Made by a program: the position numbers and the translations under genes. Below are positions 1-7,933 of a DNA stretch of 51,718 nucleotides, in pieces; the first letter of the stretch is position 1, and every line of letters begins with the position of its first letter. A model generated the notes under the pieces. That model was given only the letters and a program-made list of their open reading frames with translations. It searched no databases and had not been told where the DNA came from. Origin of the DNA: an uncultured Prevotellaceae bacterium (lineage in GTDB: Bacteria > Bacteroidota > Bacteroidia > Bacteroidales > Bacteroidaceae); NCBI GenBank assembly GCA_902786665.1, contig CADADN010000062.1, forward strand, positions 1-51,718, in the 5' to 3' direction.

Positions 1-90
1 TTCAAAACTAAGGGGAAAGTGGCAGCTTAAGGCTACTTTATCTATAGCGGTCTAAAAAGAAAGGAGAATGTGCCAAATTATTCATTTTGA

Positions 91-636
91 CACACCCTCG
101 TCCGTCGTCCAGGTGCTGCTTTTCACGAGGACCCTGACGTAGCCCGTCCGCACGCCACCCTCAACGATTATAAAGCGACCACATGGAGCCGCGGCCATAT
201 GTGCCCTGCCGGTGACAACAAATGGTCAAAGGAGGCGATGTATGAGTCATTTCTCCTCAGCAATATCTGTCCACAAGACCGTGGCCTGAACAATGGTGTT
301 TGGAACCAGATAGAGCTCACGTGCCGCAAATGGGCGGAGCAATATGGCGACATCTATATTGTCTGTGGCCCTATAGTATACCGTGGAGAACATAAATATA
401 TCGGTGCGAACAAAGTGTTGGTTCCTGAGGCTTTCTTCAAGGTTGTATTATGTCTCGGGAAGCATCCCAAAGGCATTGGGTTTGTGGTGAAGAACACCAA
501 TGTAAAAGGCAAGAAGGACATGTGGGTGAATTCCATTTCCCAAGTGGAGCGCATCACGGAACTTACCTTCTTCCCCAATCTCGACAAGTCGCAGTCGAAA
601 AAAGTGAAATCGGGCGCCGACCTTGCTGAATGGTAG
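91..636 (+). pseudogene. Remnant of a DNA/RNA non-specific endonuclease (NucA/NUC1 family), 5' part missing
   Basis: The reading frame carries the core of a NucA-type beta-beta-alpha-metal nuclease: SRGHMCPAGDNKWS holds the catalytic His and the Asn of the active site, followed by the family block ESFLLSNICPQ and the C-terminal ANKVLVPEAFFKVVL region. In-frame coding similarity extends upstream of the first ATG (199) to about position 91 (RRPGAAFHEDPDV), but a TGA at 88-90 and a TAA at 28-30 cut it off. The signal peptide and roughly the first 100 residues usual for secreted members are not joined in frame. A short NYSF-like stretch just before the TGA resembles the start of the domain, so an internal deletion or frameshift is likely. 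If translated from 199 the 145-residue product would keep the catalytic motif but no export signal. Called a decayed gene; the family is sure, the decay probable. Confidence 0.7.
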
Positions 637-675
637 GCACCCGATTATATAAAGTATCGTTATTTCCCCTAATAA

Positions 676-1674
676 TTACTTCACCTCGTTGACAAGAGGT
701 TTGTCCTCTACGAAGTCGAGGATGTTCTGCAATGTGGTGACAGCGATGTTGTGTGTGGCCTCCTGGGTGAAGAAAGCCTGATGGGATGTGATGATGACAT
801 TCGGCATCATCAGGAGCAGAGCCAGTTTGTCGTCGTCGATCATCTTGTCGGAACGGTCCTCGTAGAAGTAGTTGGCCTCCTCCTCATACACGTCGAGTCC
901 GGCCGAGCCAATCTGGTGCGACCTGAGTCCATCGATCAGGTCCTCGGTCTTGATGAGTTTGCCACGGCCCGTATTGATGATCATCACGCCATACTTCATC
1001 TTAGTGATCGACTCGTTGTTGATGATGAATTTCGTCTCCTCGGTGAGCGGGCAATGCAATGAGATGATGTCTGATTGCTCATACAGTTCGTCGAGCGTCA
1101 CCATCTTCACCTGATATTCCTTGGCAAAGGCCTCATCGGGATAAAGATCATAAGCCACCACGTTCATGCCAAATCCCCTGAGGATTTTTATCAGTTCCTT
1201 CGCGATACGTCCCATACCAATCAGTCCGGCTGTCTTGCCATACATATCGAAGCCCAGCAGACCGTTGAGTTTGAAGTTGCCTTCCCTAGTGCGGTAGACC
1301 GAGCGGTAGACCTTTCGGTTGAGCGCCATCATGAGTGTCACGGCATATTCGGCCACGGCATGAGGCGAGTAGGCTGGCACACGCACCACCTTGATACCAT
1401 ATTGGCGAGCGGCCTTGATGTCGACATTGTTGAATCCTGCACAGCGCAAGGCAATGAGTTTTACCCCGTTCTGGGCCATTCGCTCAATCACCCTGGCATC
1501 GCACTCGGCATTGACGAAAACACATACGGCATCCACCCCCTGAGTAAGTGAGACCGTGTTCATCGAGAGTCGCTCTTTGTAGTAGTGGATATCAAATCCG
1601 AAGTTCTTGTTCACTTTCTCAAAAGTGTCCTTGTCGTAGCTTTTCGAGTCGAAAAATGCAATTTTTGTTTCCAT
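676..1674 (-). CDS. ldhA: D-lactate dehydrogenase (NAD-dependent, D-2-hydroxyacid dehydrogenase family)
   Basis: A 332-residue cytoplasmic enzyme reducing pyruvate to D-lactate with NADH, a fermentative route for reoxidising NADH. The NAD-binding Rossmann motif GLIGMGRIAKEL starts at residue 150. The family catalytic triad is visible as Arg237 (NTGRGKL), Glu about 264-266 (DVYEEEA) and His298 (TSHQAFFT). Full length compares well with LdhA of enteric bacteria and Bacteroidetes. It is the last gene of a leftward cluster (tetR-fabG-rluA-ldhA), 22 bp after the pseudouridine synthase, so it may be cotranscribed, though the genes have no obvious common function. Other 2-hydroxyacid dehydrogenases share the fold; the YDLYPD and HCPLTEETKF blocks favour D-lactate dehydrogenase. 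Confidence 0.9.
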   Translation of the reverse strand: METKIAFFDSKSYDKDTFEKVNKNFGFDIHYYKERLSMNTVSLTQGVDAVCVFVNAECDARVIERMAQNGVKLIALRCAGFNNVDIKAARQYGIKVVRVPAYSPHAVAEYAVTLMMALNRKVYRSVYRTREGNFKLNGLLGFDMYGKTAGLIGMGRIAKELIKILRGFGMNVVAYDLYPDEAFAKEYQVKMVTLDELYEQSDIISLHCPLTEETKFIINNESITKMKYGVMIINTGRGKLIKTEDLIDGLRSHQIGSAGLDVYEEEANYFYEDRSDKMIDDDKLALLLMMPNVIITSHQAFFTQEATHNIAVTTLQNILDFVEDKPLVNEVK

Positions 1675-1696
1675 AGAATTATAAGTTGAATAGATT

Positions 1697-2380
1697 TTAG
1701 GGCATTTGAACCGACGTGGTGATCTCTCGCCACAAATTGTCGTTGGGAATGGTTGCCTCGGTCACTATAGGTAGTTTGGAGACCGGATGAATGAACTCCA
1801 CCCTACGGGCATGCAACGAGATGCTGCCGTCGGGATTGGAGCGCTTGGCGCCATATTTCAGGTCGCCCTTGATGGGACATCCCATCGCCGACAGCTGGCA
1901 TCTGATCTGATGATGGCGGCCGGTGAGCAGTTGCACCTCAAGCAGGCTATACCTGTCGGTGCAAGCCAAGAGCCGGTATTTGAGAACAGCCTGTTTCGAA
2001 CCTCTCACCTCTCTGGGATGGATATAACTTTTGTTCTGCTTCTCATTGCGGGTAATCCATCCCGTAAGCGTGTCGGCCTCACATCCCGGCTTGCCCTGCA
2101 CTATGGCCCAATAGGTTTTGTGCACCTGTCCCTCACGGAACATATCGTTGAGACGAGCAAGGGCCTTGGAAGTCTTGGCAAAAACCACCACTCCACTCAC
2201 AGGCCGGTCGAGACGGTGCACAACGCCCAGGAACACGTTCCCAGGCTTGTTGTGCGTCGTCTTGATGTATTGTTTCACCGTCTCAGAAAGAGGCTGGTCG
2301 CCGGTCTTGTCGCCCTGCACGATCTCACCGCTTTCCTTGTTGACGATGATGATATGGTTGTCTTCGTATATGACCTGCAT
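1697..2380 (-). CDS. RluA-family RNA pseudouridine synthase
   Basis: A 227-residue cytoplasmic enzyme isomerising uridine to pseudouridine in structured RNA. The RluA catalytic motif VVHRLDRPVSGVVVFAK is present with the catalytic Asp at residue 58, and the GRHHQIRCQL block and terminal beta strands are intact. No N-terminal S4 domain is seen, so it is a short, single-domain member resembling the RluA/TruC type. The target (23S rRNA or tRNA) cannot be told from sequence. It starts 6 bp after fabG ends, which implies translational proximity in one transcript. Confidence 0.85.
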   Translation of the reverse strand: MQVIYEDNHIIIVNKESGEIVQGDKTGDQPLSETVKQYIKTTHNKPGNVFLGVVHRLDRPVSGVVVFAKTSKALARLNDMFREGQVHKTYWAIVQGKPGCEADTLTGWITRNEKQNKSYIHPREVRGSKQAVLKYRLLACTDRYSLLEVQLLTGRHHQIRCQLSAMGCPIKGDLKYGAKRSNPDGSISLHARRVEFIHPVSKLPIVTEATIPNDNLWREITTSVQMP

Positions 2381-2386
2381 CAGCCA

Positions 2387-3133
2387 TTACATGTTCATGC
2401 CGCCATCCACCTGGATGACCTGTCCGCTCACATAAGCCGAGAGGTCGCTGGCCAGATACAGGGCAGTATTGGCGATGTCGTCCACAGTTCCACCTCTGCG
2501 GAGAGGAATCTTCTGGCACCATTCCTTGCGCACCTCTTCGGAGAGCTGCTGTGTCATGGCCGTGTCGATGAATCCCGGTGCGATGGCATTGGCGCGGATA
2601 CCCTTTGGTCCCATCTCCTGAGCGATGGACTTGGCCAGGGCGATGAGTCCGGCCTTCGATGCGGCGTAGTTAGCCTGTCCGGCATTACCGTGAACACCCA
2701 CCACCGACGACATATTGATGATGCTACCTGCACGCTGGCGCATCATGACGGGCACGCATGCATGGATGAAATTGAAAGCAGATTTAAGATTCACGGTGAT
2801 AACGGCATCCCACTGCTGCTCGCTCATCCTCAGCATCAGGCCATCCTTGGTGATACCTGCATTGTTGACAAGGATATCAATGGAGCCAAACTCCTCCTTG
2901 ATCTGCTTGACCACCTCTTCTGTCTGTGCAAAGTCGGCCGCATTTGAAGCATATCCCTTGGCCTTTACACCTTTGGCAGCGATTTCTTCCTGCGTGGCGA
3001 GTCCATTCTCGTCGATGACCAGGTCGGTGAAAGCCACATTGGCACCTTCTTCAGCAAACTTGAGCGCGATAGCCTTTCCGATACCGCGTGCAGCACCTGT
3101 GATGAGTGCTGTCTTACCTGTTAATAATCCCAT
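2387..3133 (-). CDS. fabG: 3-oxoacyl-[acyl-carrier-protein] reductase
   Basis: A 248-residue short-chain dehydrogenase that reduces 3-ketoacyl-ACP with NADPH in fatty acid elongation. The cofactor motif TGAARGIGKA is at residues 12-21, NNAG near residue 88, and the Ser-Tyr-Lys catalytic set is seen as MSSVVG, then YAASK about 13 residues later. C-terminal YVSGQVIQVDGGMNM is the usual FabG ending. Length and motifs match FabG rather than a sugar-specific SDR. It lies 35 bp downstream of the TetR gene in the same direction, so regulation by that repressor is plausible but unproven. Confidence 0.9.
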   Translation of the reverse strand: MGLLTGKTALITGAARGIGKAIALKFAEEGANVAFTDLVIDENGLATQEEIAAKGVKAKGYASNAADFAQTEEVVKQIKEEFGSIDILVNNAGITKDGLMLRMSEQQWDAVITVNLKSAFNFIHACVPVMMRQRAGSIINMSSVVGVHGNAGQANYAASKAGLIALAKSIAQEMGPKGIRANAIAPGFIDTAMTQQLSEEVRKEWCQKIPLRRGGTVDDIANTALYLASDLSAYVSGQVIQVDGGMNM

Positions 3134-3168
3134 TTTTTTTGAATTTGATTTTTATATTGATAGAATTC

Positions 3169-3762
3169 TTACTTGTTCAGACTCTTGCCCAAGGCACCAT
3201 AAACCACCTTGGCCACAAGCGGCTTGCTTGTTTCCTCTGTCAGTCCGTGGCCAAGACGGCCATAGATATAAGGTACCTCCAATCCCTTGATGCAATAATG
3301 GGTGATGTCGGCCACCAGTTCCACATTGTCGATGTCGAACTCGCCCTCGGCCTTGCCTTCGGAATACACTTTCCTGAAGAGTTCGATTTCGTCTTCGTCG
3401 AAATTCTTCCTCATTTTCTCCACCATCCAGATATTGCGGAAAAACTCAGCCCTCAAGTTACCGTTTCTCACCACTGTCTCCTTAATCATACTGAGATGCG
3501 TGTAAATGAGTTCGATAATCTTGTCTTGCGGCTGGATTTTCTTGGCAGCCACCTCGTCCAATTTGTCAGAAAGCCGCTCCAGTTCGGAAGCGATGACCGC
3601 ATAGTAGACATCCTCCTTACTTTTAAAATAAGTATAGAGCGTGCGGCGGCCCTTTCCCGAAGCCACGGCAATATCATTCATCGTGGTATTCTCGATGCCC
3701 TTCTTGGCAAATAGTTGTCTTGCCACATCAACCAACTTCTGTCTTGTTTTCGAAATTGACAT
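3169..3762 (-). CDS. TetR/AcrR-family transcriptional regulator
   Basis: A 197-residue one-component regulator. The N-terminal TetR helix-turn-helix (about residues 10-55) is clear: ARQLFAKKGIENTTMNDIA, then GRRTLYTYFKSKEDVYYAVI. The C-terminal ligand domain is not assignable by eye. It is first in the tetR-fabG-rluA-ldhA cluster. Its promoter has a perfect Bacteroidetes -33/-7 pair at 3800-3831, and a 13-bp perfect inverted repeat (3771-3808) covers the -7 and the likely transcription start, which fits autorepression. The adjacent fabG suggests an acyl-derived signal, by inference only. Confidence 0.88.
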   Translation of the reverse strand: MSISKTRQKLVDVARQLFAKKGIENTTMNDIAVASGKGRRTLYTYFKSKEDVYYAVIASELERLSDKLDEVAAKKIQPQDKIIELIYTHLSMIKETVVRNGNLRAEFFRNIWMVEKMRKNFDEDEIELFRKVYSEGKAEGEFDIDNVELVADITHYCIKGLEVPYIYGRLGHGLTEETSKPLVAKVVYGALGKSLNK

Positions 3763-3770
3763 AAAACCTC

Positions 3771-3808
3771 CTATTTTTGCACATCAACTAATGCGTGTGC
3801 AAAAATAG
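3771..3808. promoter_or_regulatory. Candidate TetR operator: 13-bp perfect inverted repeat
   Basis: CTATTTTTGCACA (3771-3783) and TGTGCAAAAATAG (3796-3808) are perfect inverted copies with a 12-nt spacer. The right arm contains the -7 box of the leftward tetR promoter and the spacer covers the expected start site, so a dimer bound here would block transcription. Spacing is longer than in the smallest TetR operators. Role inferred from position. Confidence 0.6.
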
Positions 3809-3831
3809 TGGTTTTATTTGATTTTCGCAAA
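3800..3831 (-). promoter_or_regulatory. Bacteroidetes-type promoter of the tetR cluster
   Basis: On the minus strand TTTG (3831-3828) is followed after 20 nt by TATTTTTG (3807-3800), matching TTTG-N19-22-TAnnTTTG. The predicted start near 3794 gives a leader of about 30 nt before the TetR ATG. Confidence 0.7.
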
Positions 3832-3865
3832 ATAAAAACGATGAAAAGACAAAGATTTTACTATT

Positions 3866-3881
3866 TTTGACACATGTCAAA
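3866..3881. promoter_or_regulatory. Short palindrome TTTGACA-CA-TGTCAAA
   Basis: A perfect 7-bp inverted repeat with a 2-nt centre about 105 bp upstream of tetR and 165 bp upstream of the tRNA gene. It sits next to a second CTATTTTTG sequence like that in the tetR operator candidate. It could be a regulator site; nothing else supports a function. Confidence 0.35.
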
Positions 3882-3998
3882 GATGAAGTAAAGATGACCA
3901 TGAACGAAATGAATACACATAGTATACACCCACATTCATCATTTTTTTCAACAAAACAGAGGAAAAATGCGGTAAAAAGCAAAAAAAACTGCGAAAAA

Positions 3999-4030
3999 TT
4001 TGGAGATGGCGAAAAAAAACAGTACCTTTG
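3999..4030 (+). promoter_or_regulatory. Promoter of the initiator tRNA gene
   Basis: TTTG (3999-4002), 20-nt spacer, TACCTTTG (4023-4030) match the Bacteroidetes consensus exactly. The expected start lies near 4036, about 12 nt before the mature tRNA 5' end. Confidence 0.75.
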
Positions 4031-4047
4031 CAACCGCATTTGAAAAT

Positions 4048-4123
4048 CGCGGAGTGGAGCAGTTGGTAGCTCGCCAGGCTCATAACCTGGAGGTCGCATG
4101 TTCGAGTCCTGCCTCCGCAACCA
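4048..4123 (+). tRNA. Initiator tRNA-fMet (CAT anticodon)
   Basis: A 76-nt cloverleaf with encoded CCA. The acceptor strand CGCGGAG pairs with CTCCGCA leaving a C1-A72 mismatch, the hallmark of bacterial initiator tRNA. The D arm GAGCAG..GGTAGCTC and T loop TTCGAGT are normal, and the anticodon loop is CTCATAA. The anticodon stem is CCAGG/CCTGG, so the three conserved G-C pairs of initiators are A29-U41, G30-C40, G31-C39. Overall it closely resembles E. coli tRNA-fMet. Confidence 0.95.
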
Positions 4124-4125
4124 AA

Positions 4126-4161
4126 AACGGATAATCTCGAGACAGTTGAGGTTATCCGTTT
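4126..4161 (+). terminator. Hairpin after tRNA-fMet
   Basis: AACGGATAA (4126-4134) pairs with TTATCCGTT (4152-4160) around a 17-nt loop that contains the self-complementary TCTCGAGA. The trailing T run is weak, so processing or termination are both possible. Confidence 0.5.
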
Positions 4162-4205
4162 CTCATTAAACGGACCCTGGTCATCAGCCTTAAAAATGAA
4201 CCACC

Positions 4206-5411
4206 ATGCGTAAAAACATTGTCCTGATTGTCATTCTGACGCTCCTGTCACTCCCTATAAGCGCCCAGCGCCACTATACCGTGGTTGTCTCGCTTGATGG
4301 TTTCCGTTGGGACTACCCCATCTGGTATGACACCCCATTTTTCGACCAGATGGCCAATGAAGGAGTGGAGGCCAACCTCATTCCCTCGTTCCCCTCAAAG
4401 ACTGGGCCCAACCACTACACCCTTGCCACCGGACTTTATCCCGACCATCATGGCATCATTGCCAACTCATTCCTTGACCCCAAGTCGGGCAGGCGTTATG
4501 CCCTGTCGGATCCATCGACCAGCAAAGACCCCTATTTCTATGGTGGAGACCCCATTTGGAACACCGCCGAGCGACAGGGAATGCGCACCGCCATCTATTA
4601 CTGGACTGGGTCGGACGTGCAGGTGGGCGGCAAGCACCCCTGGCACTATCATGATTACGATGAGAAGCCCCATTTGTCGTTTGAGGAGCGGATTGACGGC
4701 GTCATCAGTATGTTGAGCCTTCCAGAGAATGAGCGTCCCTCGCTCATCATGGCCTACTTTGAGCAGCCTGATGCCAATGGCCACTCTCATGGTCCACAGA
4801 ACAAGCATACGCGCGATGCCGTGGAGAAGATAGACAAACAAATGCGAAAGCTCTACGACGGCATCAAGGCTTTGCCAGTGGGCAAAGACGTGAACTTCAT
4901 CGTACTATCCGACCATGGCATGACCCCACTGGCTCCCGACAGGATTGTAGACCTCACCCATGTCATTCAGCCCGAATGGCTCAGGGCAGCCGAAGGCAAC
5001 AACCCTTTAAATCTTTACGTGAAGCAAGAATTCAGAAATACTGTTTTCGAGGCGCTTAAGACCGTTGACCACATCAAATACTGGTATAAGGAAAACATCC
5101 CCTCATATCTACATTTTGGCACCAATCCCCGCATAGGCGACATTGTGGTGATGCCCGACTTAGGGTGGATAGTGGACACCAAACTCAACGAATGGGGTTC
5201 CCATGGCTTCGACCCCCAATTCAGCGACATGCATGCCCTCTTCCGGGCTGTGGGGCCCGACTTTGAGCACGTCAGCATGGGCGACATTAAGAACGTGAGT
5301 ATCTACAACCTGATTTGCCTGTTACTGAACATTGAGCCCTCGCCCAACGATGGCGACATTCGCGAGATTACCAACATGTTGAAGCCGTACATCCTGGAAC
5401 GCATCCGCTGA
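4206..5411 (+). CDS. Secreted ectonucleotide pyrophosphatase/phosphodiesterase (alkaline phosphatase superfamily)
   Basis: A 401-residue protein with a cleavable signal peptide (cleavage probably after LPISA, residue 20). It hydrolyses nucleotide pyrophosphate or phosphodiester bonds with two zinc ions, in the periplasm or at the surface. Visible site residues: Asp31 (VSLDGFRWDY), nucleophile Thr66 (SKTGPNHYTLATG), Asp/His of ANGHSHGP, Asp236-His237 (LSDHGMTP) and His333 (SHGFDP). Length matches bacterial NPPs. The family name is sure, the natural substrate is not. It stands alone between the tRNA gene and a convergent gene cluster. Confidence 0.88.
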   Translation: MRKNIVLIVILTLLSLPISAQRHYTVVVSLDGFRWDYPIWYDTPFFDQMANEGVEANLIPSFPSKTGPNHYTLATGLYPDHHGIIANSFLDPKSGRRYALSDPSTSKDPYFYGGDPIWNTAERQGMRTAIYYWTGSDVQVGGKHPWHYHDYDEKPHLSFEERIDGVISMLSLPENERPSLIMAYFEQPDANGHSHGPQNKHTRDAVEKIDKQMRKLYDGIKALPVGKDVNFIVLSDHGMTPLAPDRIVDLTHVIQPEWLRAAEGNNPLNLYVKQEFRNTVFEALKTVDHIKYWYKENIPSYLHFGTNPRIGDIVVMPDLGWIVDTKLNEWGSHGFDPQFSDMHALFRAVGPDFEHVSMGDIKNVSIYNLICLLLNIEPSPNDGDIREITNMLKPYILERIR

Positions 5412-5432
5412 AACGCAGCCAGAACGGCGCGA

Positions 5433-6125
5433 CTATTCGTAGTCATCGATAACGGCATTCACGAAGTCGAGCATCGGTTTTGCCACCTTGAACACCTCGG
5501 CCATCCTCTCCAACCACGCATCACCCTCGAAGAAATCATCAGGCACGCCAGTCCAACAGCAGTAATCCTTCATCCTGAGATAGCGGATATGCTCATAGTC
5601 GCGTGGAAAGCCCGAAGGACACGACTTCAGCAAGGCCAGGCCAAAGCCACGGCCCGCCACACCGTCGCCGGGCTCACCAAACAGCCGGATGAACTCCGGA
5701 TTCCTTACCCTTGAGAGCCATTCCTCCTCATTGGCCATGATTTCATTCCGGCATGCCGTAAGAATATTAGTAGGCAGATAGTAGCATCCTCCTGCCAGCA
5801 TGCACTCCCCCGGTTGCAGATGTATATAGTAGCCACCATGCAACGCCTTCTTGCCATGGGCAGCGATATATGCACCCAGATGACGTTTATAAGGCGACTT
5901 GTCGGGCGAGAAGCGGGTGTCGCGATAGAACCTGTAGGTGGCATCGCGCACGGTGATGTGGGCAACGGAGGGGTCGAATTCCGTTATGCGCGTGATGGCC
6001 TGCGCCACCCCCTGCTCAAAATTCTCCTTTGCCTCCAGATACCGCGATTTGTTGGCGTGGAACCATTCCCGGTTGTTGTGCTTGGTGATATCGTTAAGAA
6101 AATGGTGTATGAGTTTCGTATCCAT
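5433..6125 (-). CDS. DUF2461 (TIGR02453) family protein
   Basis: A 230-residue cytoplasmic protein of unknown function. The DUF2461 signature is visible: an N-terminal FLNDITKHNNREWFHANKS block, then RDATYRFYRDTRFSPDKSPY, and GYYIHLQPGECMLAGG in the middle. It has no signal peptide or membrane segment. It starts 2 bp after the nth stop codon in the same direction, so the two are probably cotranscribed; whether that links it to DNA repair is speculation. Confidence 0.82.
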   Translation of the reverse strand: MDTKLIHHFLNDITKHNNREWFHANKSRYLEAKENFEQGVAQAITRITEFDPSVAHITVRDATYRFYRDTRFSPDKSPYKRHLGAYIAAHGKKALHGGYYIHLQPGECMLAGGCYYLPTNILTACRNEIMANEEEWLSRVRNPEFIRLFGEPGDGVAGRGFGLALLKSCPSGFPRDYEHIRYLRMKDYCCWTGVPDDFFEGDAWLERMAEVFKVAKPMLDFVNAVIDDYE

Positions 6126-6127
6126 GA

Positions 6128-6784
6128 TTATCGGTTTTGTAATTTGTCATTATCCATCAGCCGAGGACAGATGTCGCCGAACGGACATTCCTGGCAATGG
6201 GGATTCCTGCTGGTGCACACATATCGACCGTGCAAGATCAGCCAATGATGGGCATCAGGAATATCAGCCTCGGGGATATTGCGCATCAGTTGCATCTCGA
6301 CCTTCAACGGCGTGTTCGCATCGCGCGTGACCAATCCGAGCCTGCGGCTCACCCTGAAGACGTGGGTGTCGACAGCCATCGTTGCCTTCCCAAAAGCCAC
6401 CGCTTGCACCACATTGGCGGTCTTCCTCCCCACACCGGGCAGGCGCACAAGCTGGGCCGGGTCGGACGGCACCTCTCCCCCATACTCCGCCACCAGCATC
6501 TTTGCCATCTGAACCAGGTGCCGTGTCTTTGAGTTGGGGTAAGAGACGCTTTTCACGTATTCAAAGACCTCCACCTCCTCGGCATCGGCCATCGACCTGG
6601 CATCAGGGAACTTCGCGAAGAGCGCAGGTGTCACCTCGTTCACCCTTTTGTCGGTACACTGTGCGCTAAGAATGGTAGCCACAAGGAGTTGGAAAGGAGA
6701 CGTGAATTGCAGTTCTGTGGTGACGTGAGGCTGCTGTTTGCGGAAATAATCAAGGATAAACCGATATCTTTCTTTTCGTGTCAT
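6128..6784 (-). CDS. nth: Endonuclease III (DNA glycosylase/AP lyase)
   Basis: A 218-residue base-excision repair enzyme that removes oxidised pyrimidines and nicks at the abasic site. The helix-hairpin-helix LPGVGRKTANVV holds the catalytic Lys121, and Asp139 lies in MAVDTHVFRV. The 4Fe-4S ligands Cys190-X6-Cys197-X2-Cys200-X5-Cys206 are all present. Length equals that of E. coli Nth. It forms a tight pair with the DUF2461 gene. Confidence 0.93.
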   Translation of the reverse strand: MTRKERYRFILDYFRKQQPHVTTELQFTSPFQLLVATILSAQCTDKRVNEVTPALFAKFPDARSMADAEEVEVFEYVKSVSYPNSKTRHLVQMAKMLVAEYGGEVPSDPAQLVRLPGVGRKTANVVQAVAFGKATMAVDTHVFRVSRRLGLVTRDANTPLKVEMQLMRNIPEADIPDAHHWLILHGRYVCTSRNPHCQECPFGDICPRLMDNDKLQNR

Positions 6785-6823
6785 CGCTACAGGTATTAGG
6801 AGTCATCGCATTAGAAATATGGT

Positions 6824-6856
6824 AAAAGAGACGCCGTAGTCTTCGACGTCTCTTTT
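6824..6856. terminator. Bidirectional hairpin terminator between nth and ompH
   Basis: AAAAGAGACG (6824-6833) and CGTCTCTTTT (6847-6856) form a 10-bp stem with T runs on both strands. For the leftward ompH transcript it lies 45 bp after the stop codon. Confidence 0.75.
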
Positions 6857-6901
6857 TTGGATTATACAGCAGAAGTCATCCTGCCGATATTTGTCAGGAG
6901 A

Positions 6902-7510
6902 TTATTTATCGAGCGGTTTGGGCTTGTAAGCCTTGTTGAGTCCGGCCACCACCTCGGCGGTGATATCGTAACTCTTGTCGGCATAAAGGATATTGTCGCC
7001 CTGCTTGGTGAGGATGAGCGAATATTTCTTGTCTTTGTTAAACTGGGCCAGGAAATGCTGGATGCTGTCGCGAAGGGCAGTGTTGAACTTGTCGGTCTGG
7101 TTCACCAGTTCGCTCTGCAAACGCTGGGCAGTGGCCTGCAGCTGCTGGTCCTGACGCTGTATGGCAGCCTGCTGGTTCTCAGCCTCTGCACGGCTAGAGA
7201 AACCATTGTTCTGCAATTTGTTCTGGAAATTCTGAGCAGCGGCCTCCAGGTTGCGCTGTTGGCTGGCCAAGGTATTCTGAATATTCTGCTGACGTTTCTC
7301 CAAGATTTTGGAATACTCTTTGCAGAATGTGTATTGCGACATAATGGTATCAACCTCGATGTAAGCGATTTTCAGCCCATCGGCAGCAGCTTTGGCAGGA
7401 GTGCTGGCAGCAGGTTTCTCATCCATTTTGGTAGAATCTTGGCAAGCACTCATCGTGAAGAGTGCCAAAGCGGCAACAGCCACTGTACGGAAAAAATTTT
7501 TCTTGTTCAT
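6902..7510 (-). CDS. OmpH/Skp-family periplasmic chaperone-like lipoprotein
   Basis: A 202-residue protein with an N-terminal lipoprotein signal (ALFTMSACQDS, Cys about residue 23). The body is an OmpH-type fold: a beta-strand entry (LKIAYIEVDTIM), a long Gln/Ala-rich coiled coil (about residues 70-145) and a C-terminal YSLILTKQGDNILYAD strand. Skp chaperones bind unfolded outer membrane proteins in the periplasm. The lipobox and Ser/Ala/Pro-rich spacer suggest a membrane-anchored variant, which is common in Bacteroidetes. It follows a small membrane protein gene by 6 bp. Confidence 0.85.
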   Translation of the reverse strand: MNKKNFFRTVAVAALALFTMSACQDSTKMDEKPAASTPAKAAADGLKIAYIEVDTIMSQYTFCKEYSKILEKRQQNIQNTLASQQRNLEAAAQNFQNKLQNNGFSSRAEAENQQAAIQRQDQQLQATAQRLQSELVNQTDKFNTALRDSIQHFLAQFNKDKKYSLILTKQGDNILYADKSYDITAEVVAGLNKAYKPKPLDK

Positions 7511-7516
7511 TTTTTG

Positions 7517-7741
7517 TTATTTGTTTTTATATGATTTCGACTTTTCACTGACGCCCTTTCCGGGACTTCTCATCTCGCGGTCCTGGTCGAGCACGCAATG
7601 TATGCCCTTGCTCTTCAAGTACTCGCTGTCGTGAATATGCGGAGAGGCAAACTTGCCATTGCGACGGAAAATCACCTTCACCGACAGCAAAGCCACGGCG
7701 ATAGCAATTATTAACACGCTAACGATAAGAGTTTCCGTCAT
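7517..7741 (-). CDS. Small single-pass membrane protein, unknown function
   Basis: A 74-residue protein starting at MTETLIVSVL; an upstream extension of the frame is less likely because it would begin only at the promoter. Residues 4-24 form one hydrophobic segment, followed by a basic stretch (KVIFRRNGK) and a hydrophilic tail with one Cys (HCVLDQDREM). It precedes ompH by 6 bp under one good promoter (7802-7832). No family is recognised. Confidence 0.65.
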   Translation of the reverse strand: MTETLIVSVLIIAIAVALLSVKVIFRRNGKFASPHIHDSEYLKSKGIHCVLDQDREMRSPGKGVSEKSKSYKNK

Positions 7742-7801
7742 TTTTTTATACCTTTGCAAACAGCAATGGGCTCCGGCCGCCCTGTACACACATTCAATTT
7801 G

Positions 7802-7832
7802 CAAAGTTAACACAATCTGATGGCATTACAAA
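7802..7832 (-). promoter_or_regulatory. Promoter of the small membrane protein-ompH pair
   Basis: On the minus strand TTTG (7832-7829), 19-nt spacer, TAACTTTG (7809-7802). The leader before the ATG at 7741 is about 55 nt. Confidence 0.65.
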
Positions 7833-7933
7833 ATGAAACCATTCATTTTTTTGCTATTTTAATATTTTGGATGTGTTGTGGGCCATATACCTTTATTATA
7901 ATAACTTAACACTATAAATCTTAACAGAAAAAA

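Noticed and set aside
1787-2947. Long rightward frame opposite rluA and fabG (386 codons)
   Set aside because: It is the antisense shadow of two clear genes with strong family motifs; it resembles no family itself and spans their junction.
3788-4120. 110-codon leftward frame upstream of tetR
   Set aside because: It begins inside the tRNA-fMet gene and runs over its promoter, so it cannot be a normal gene.
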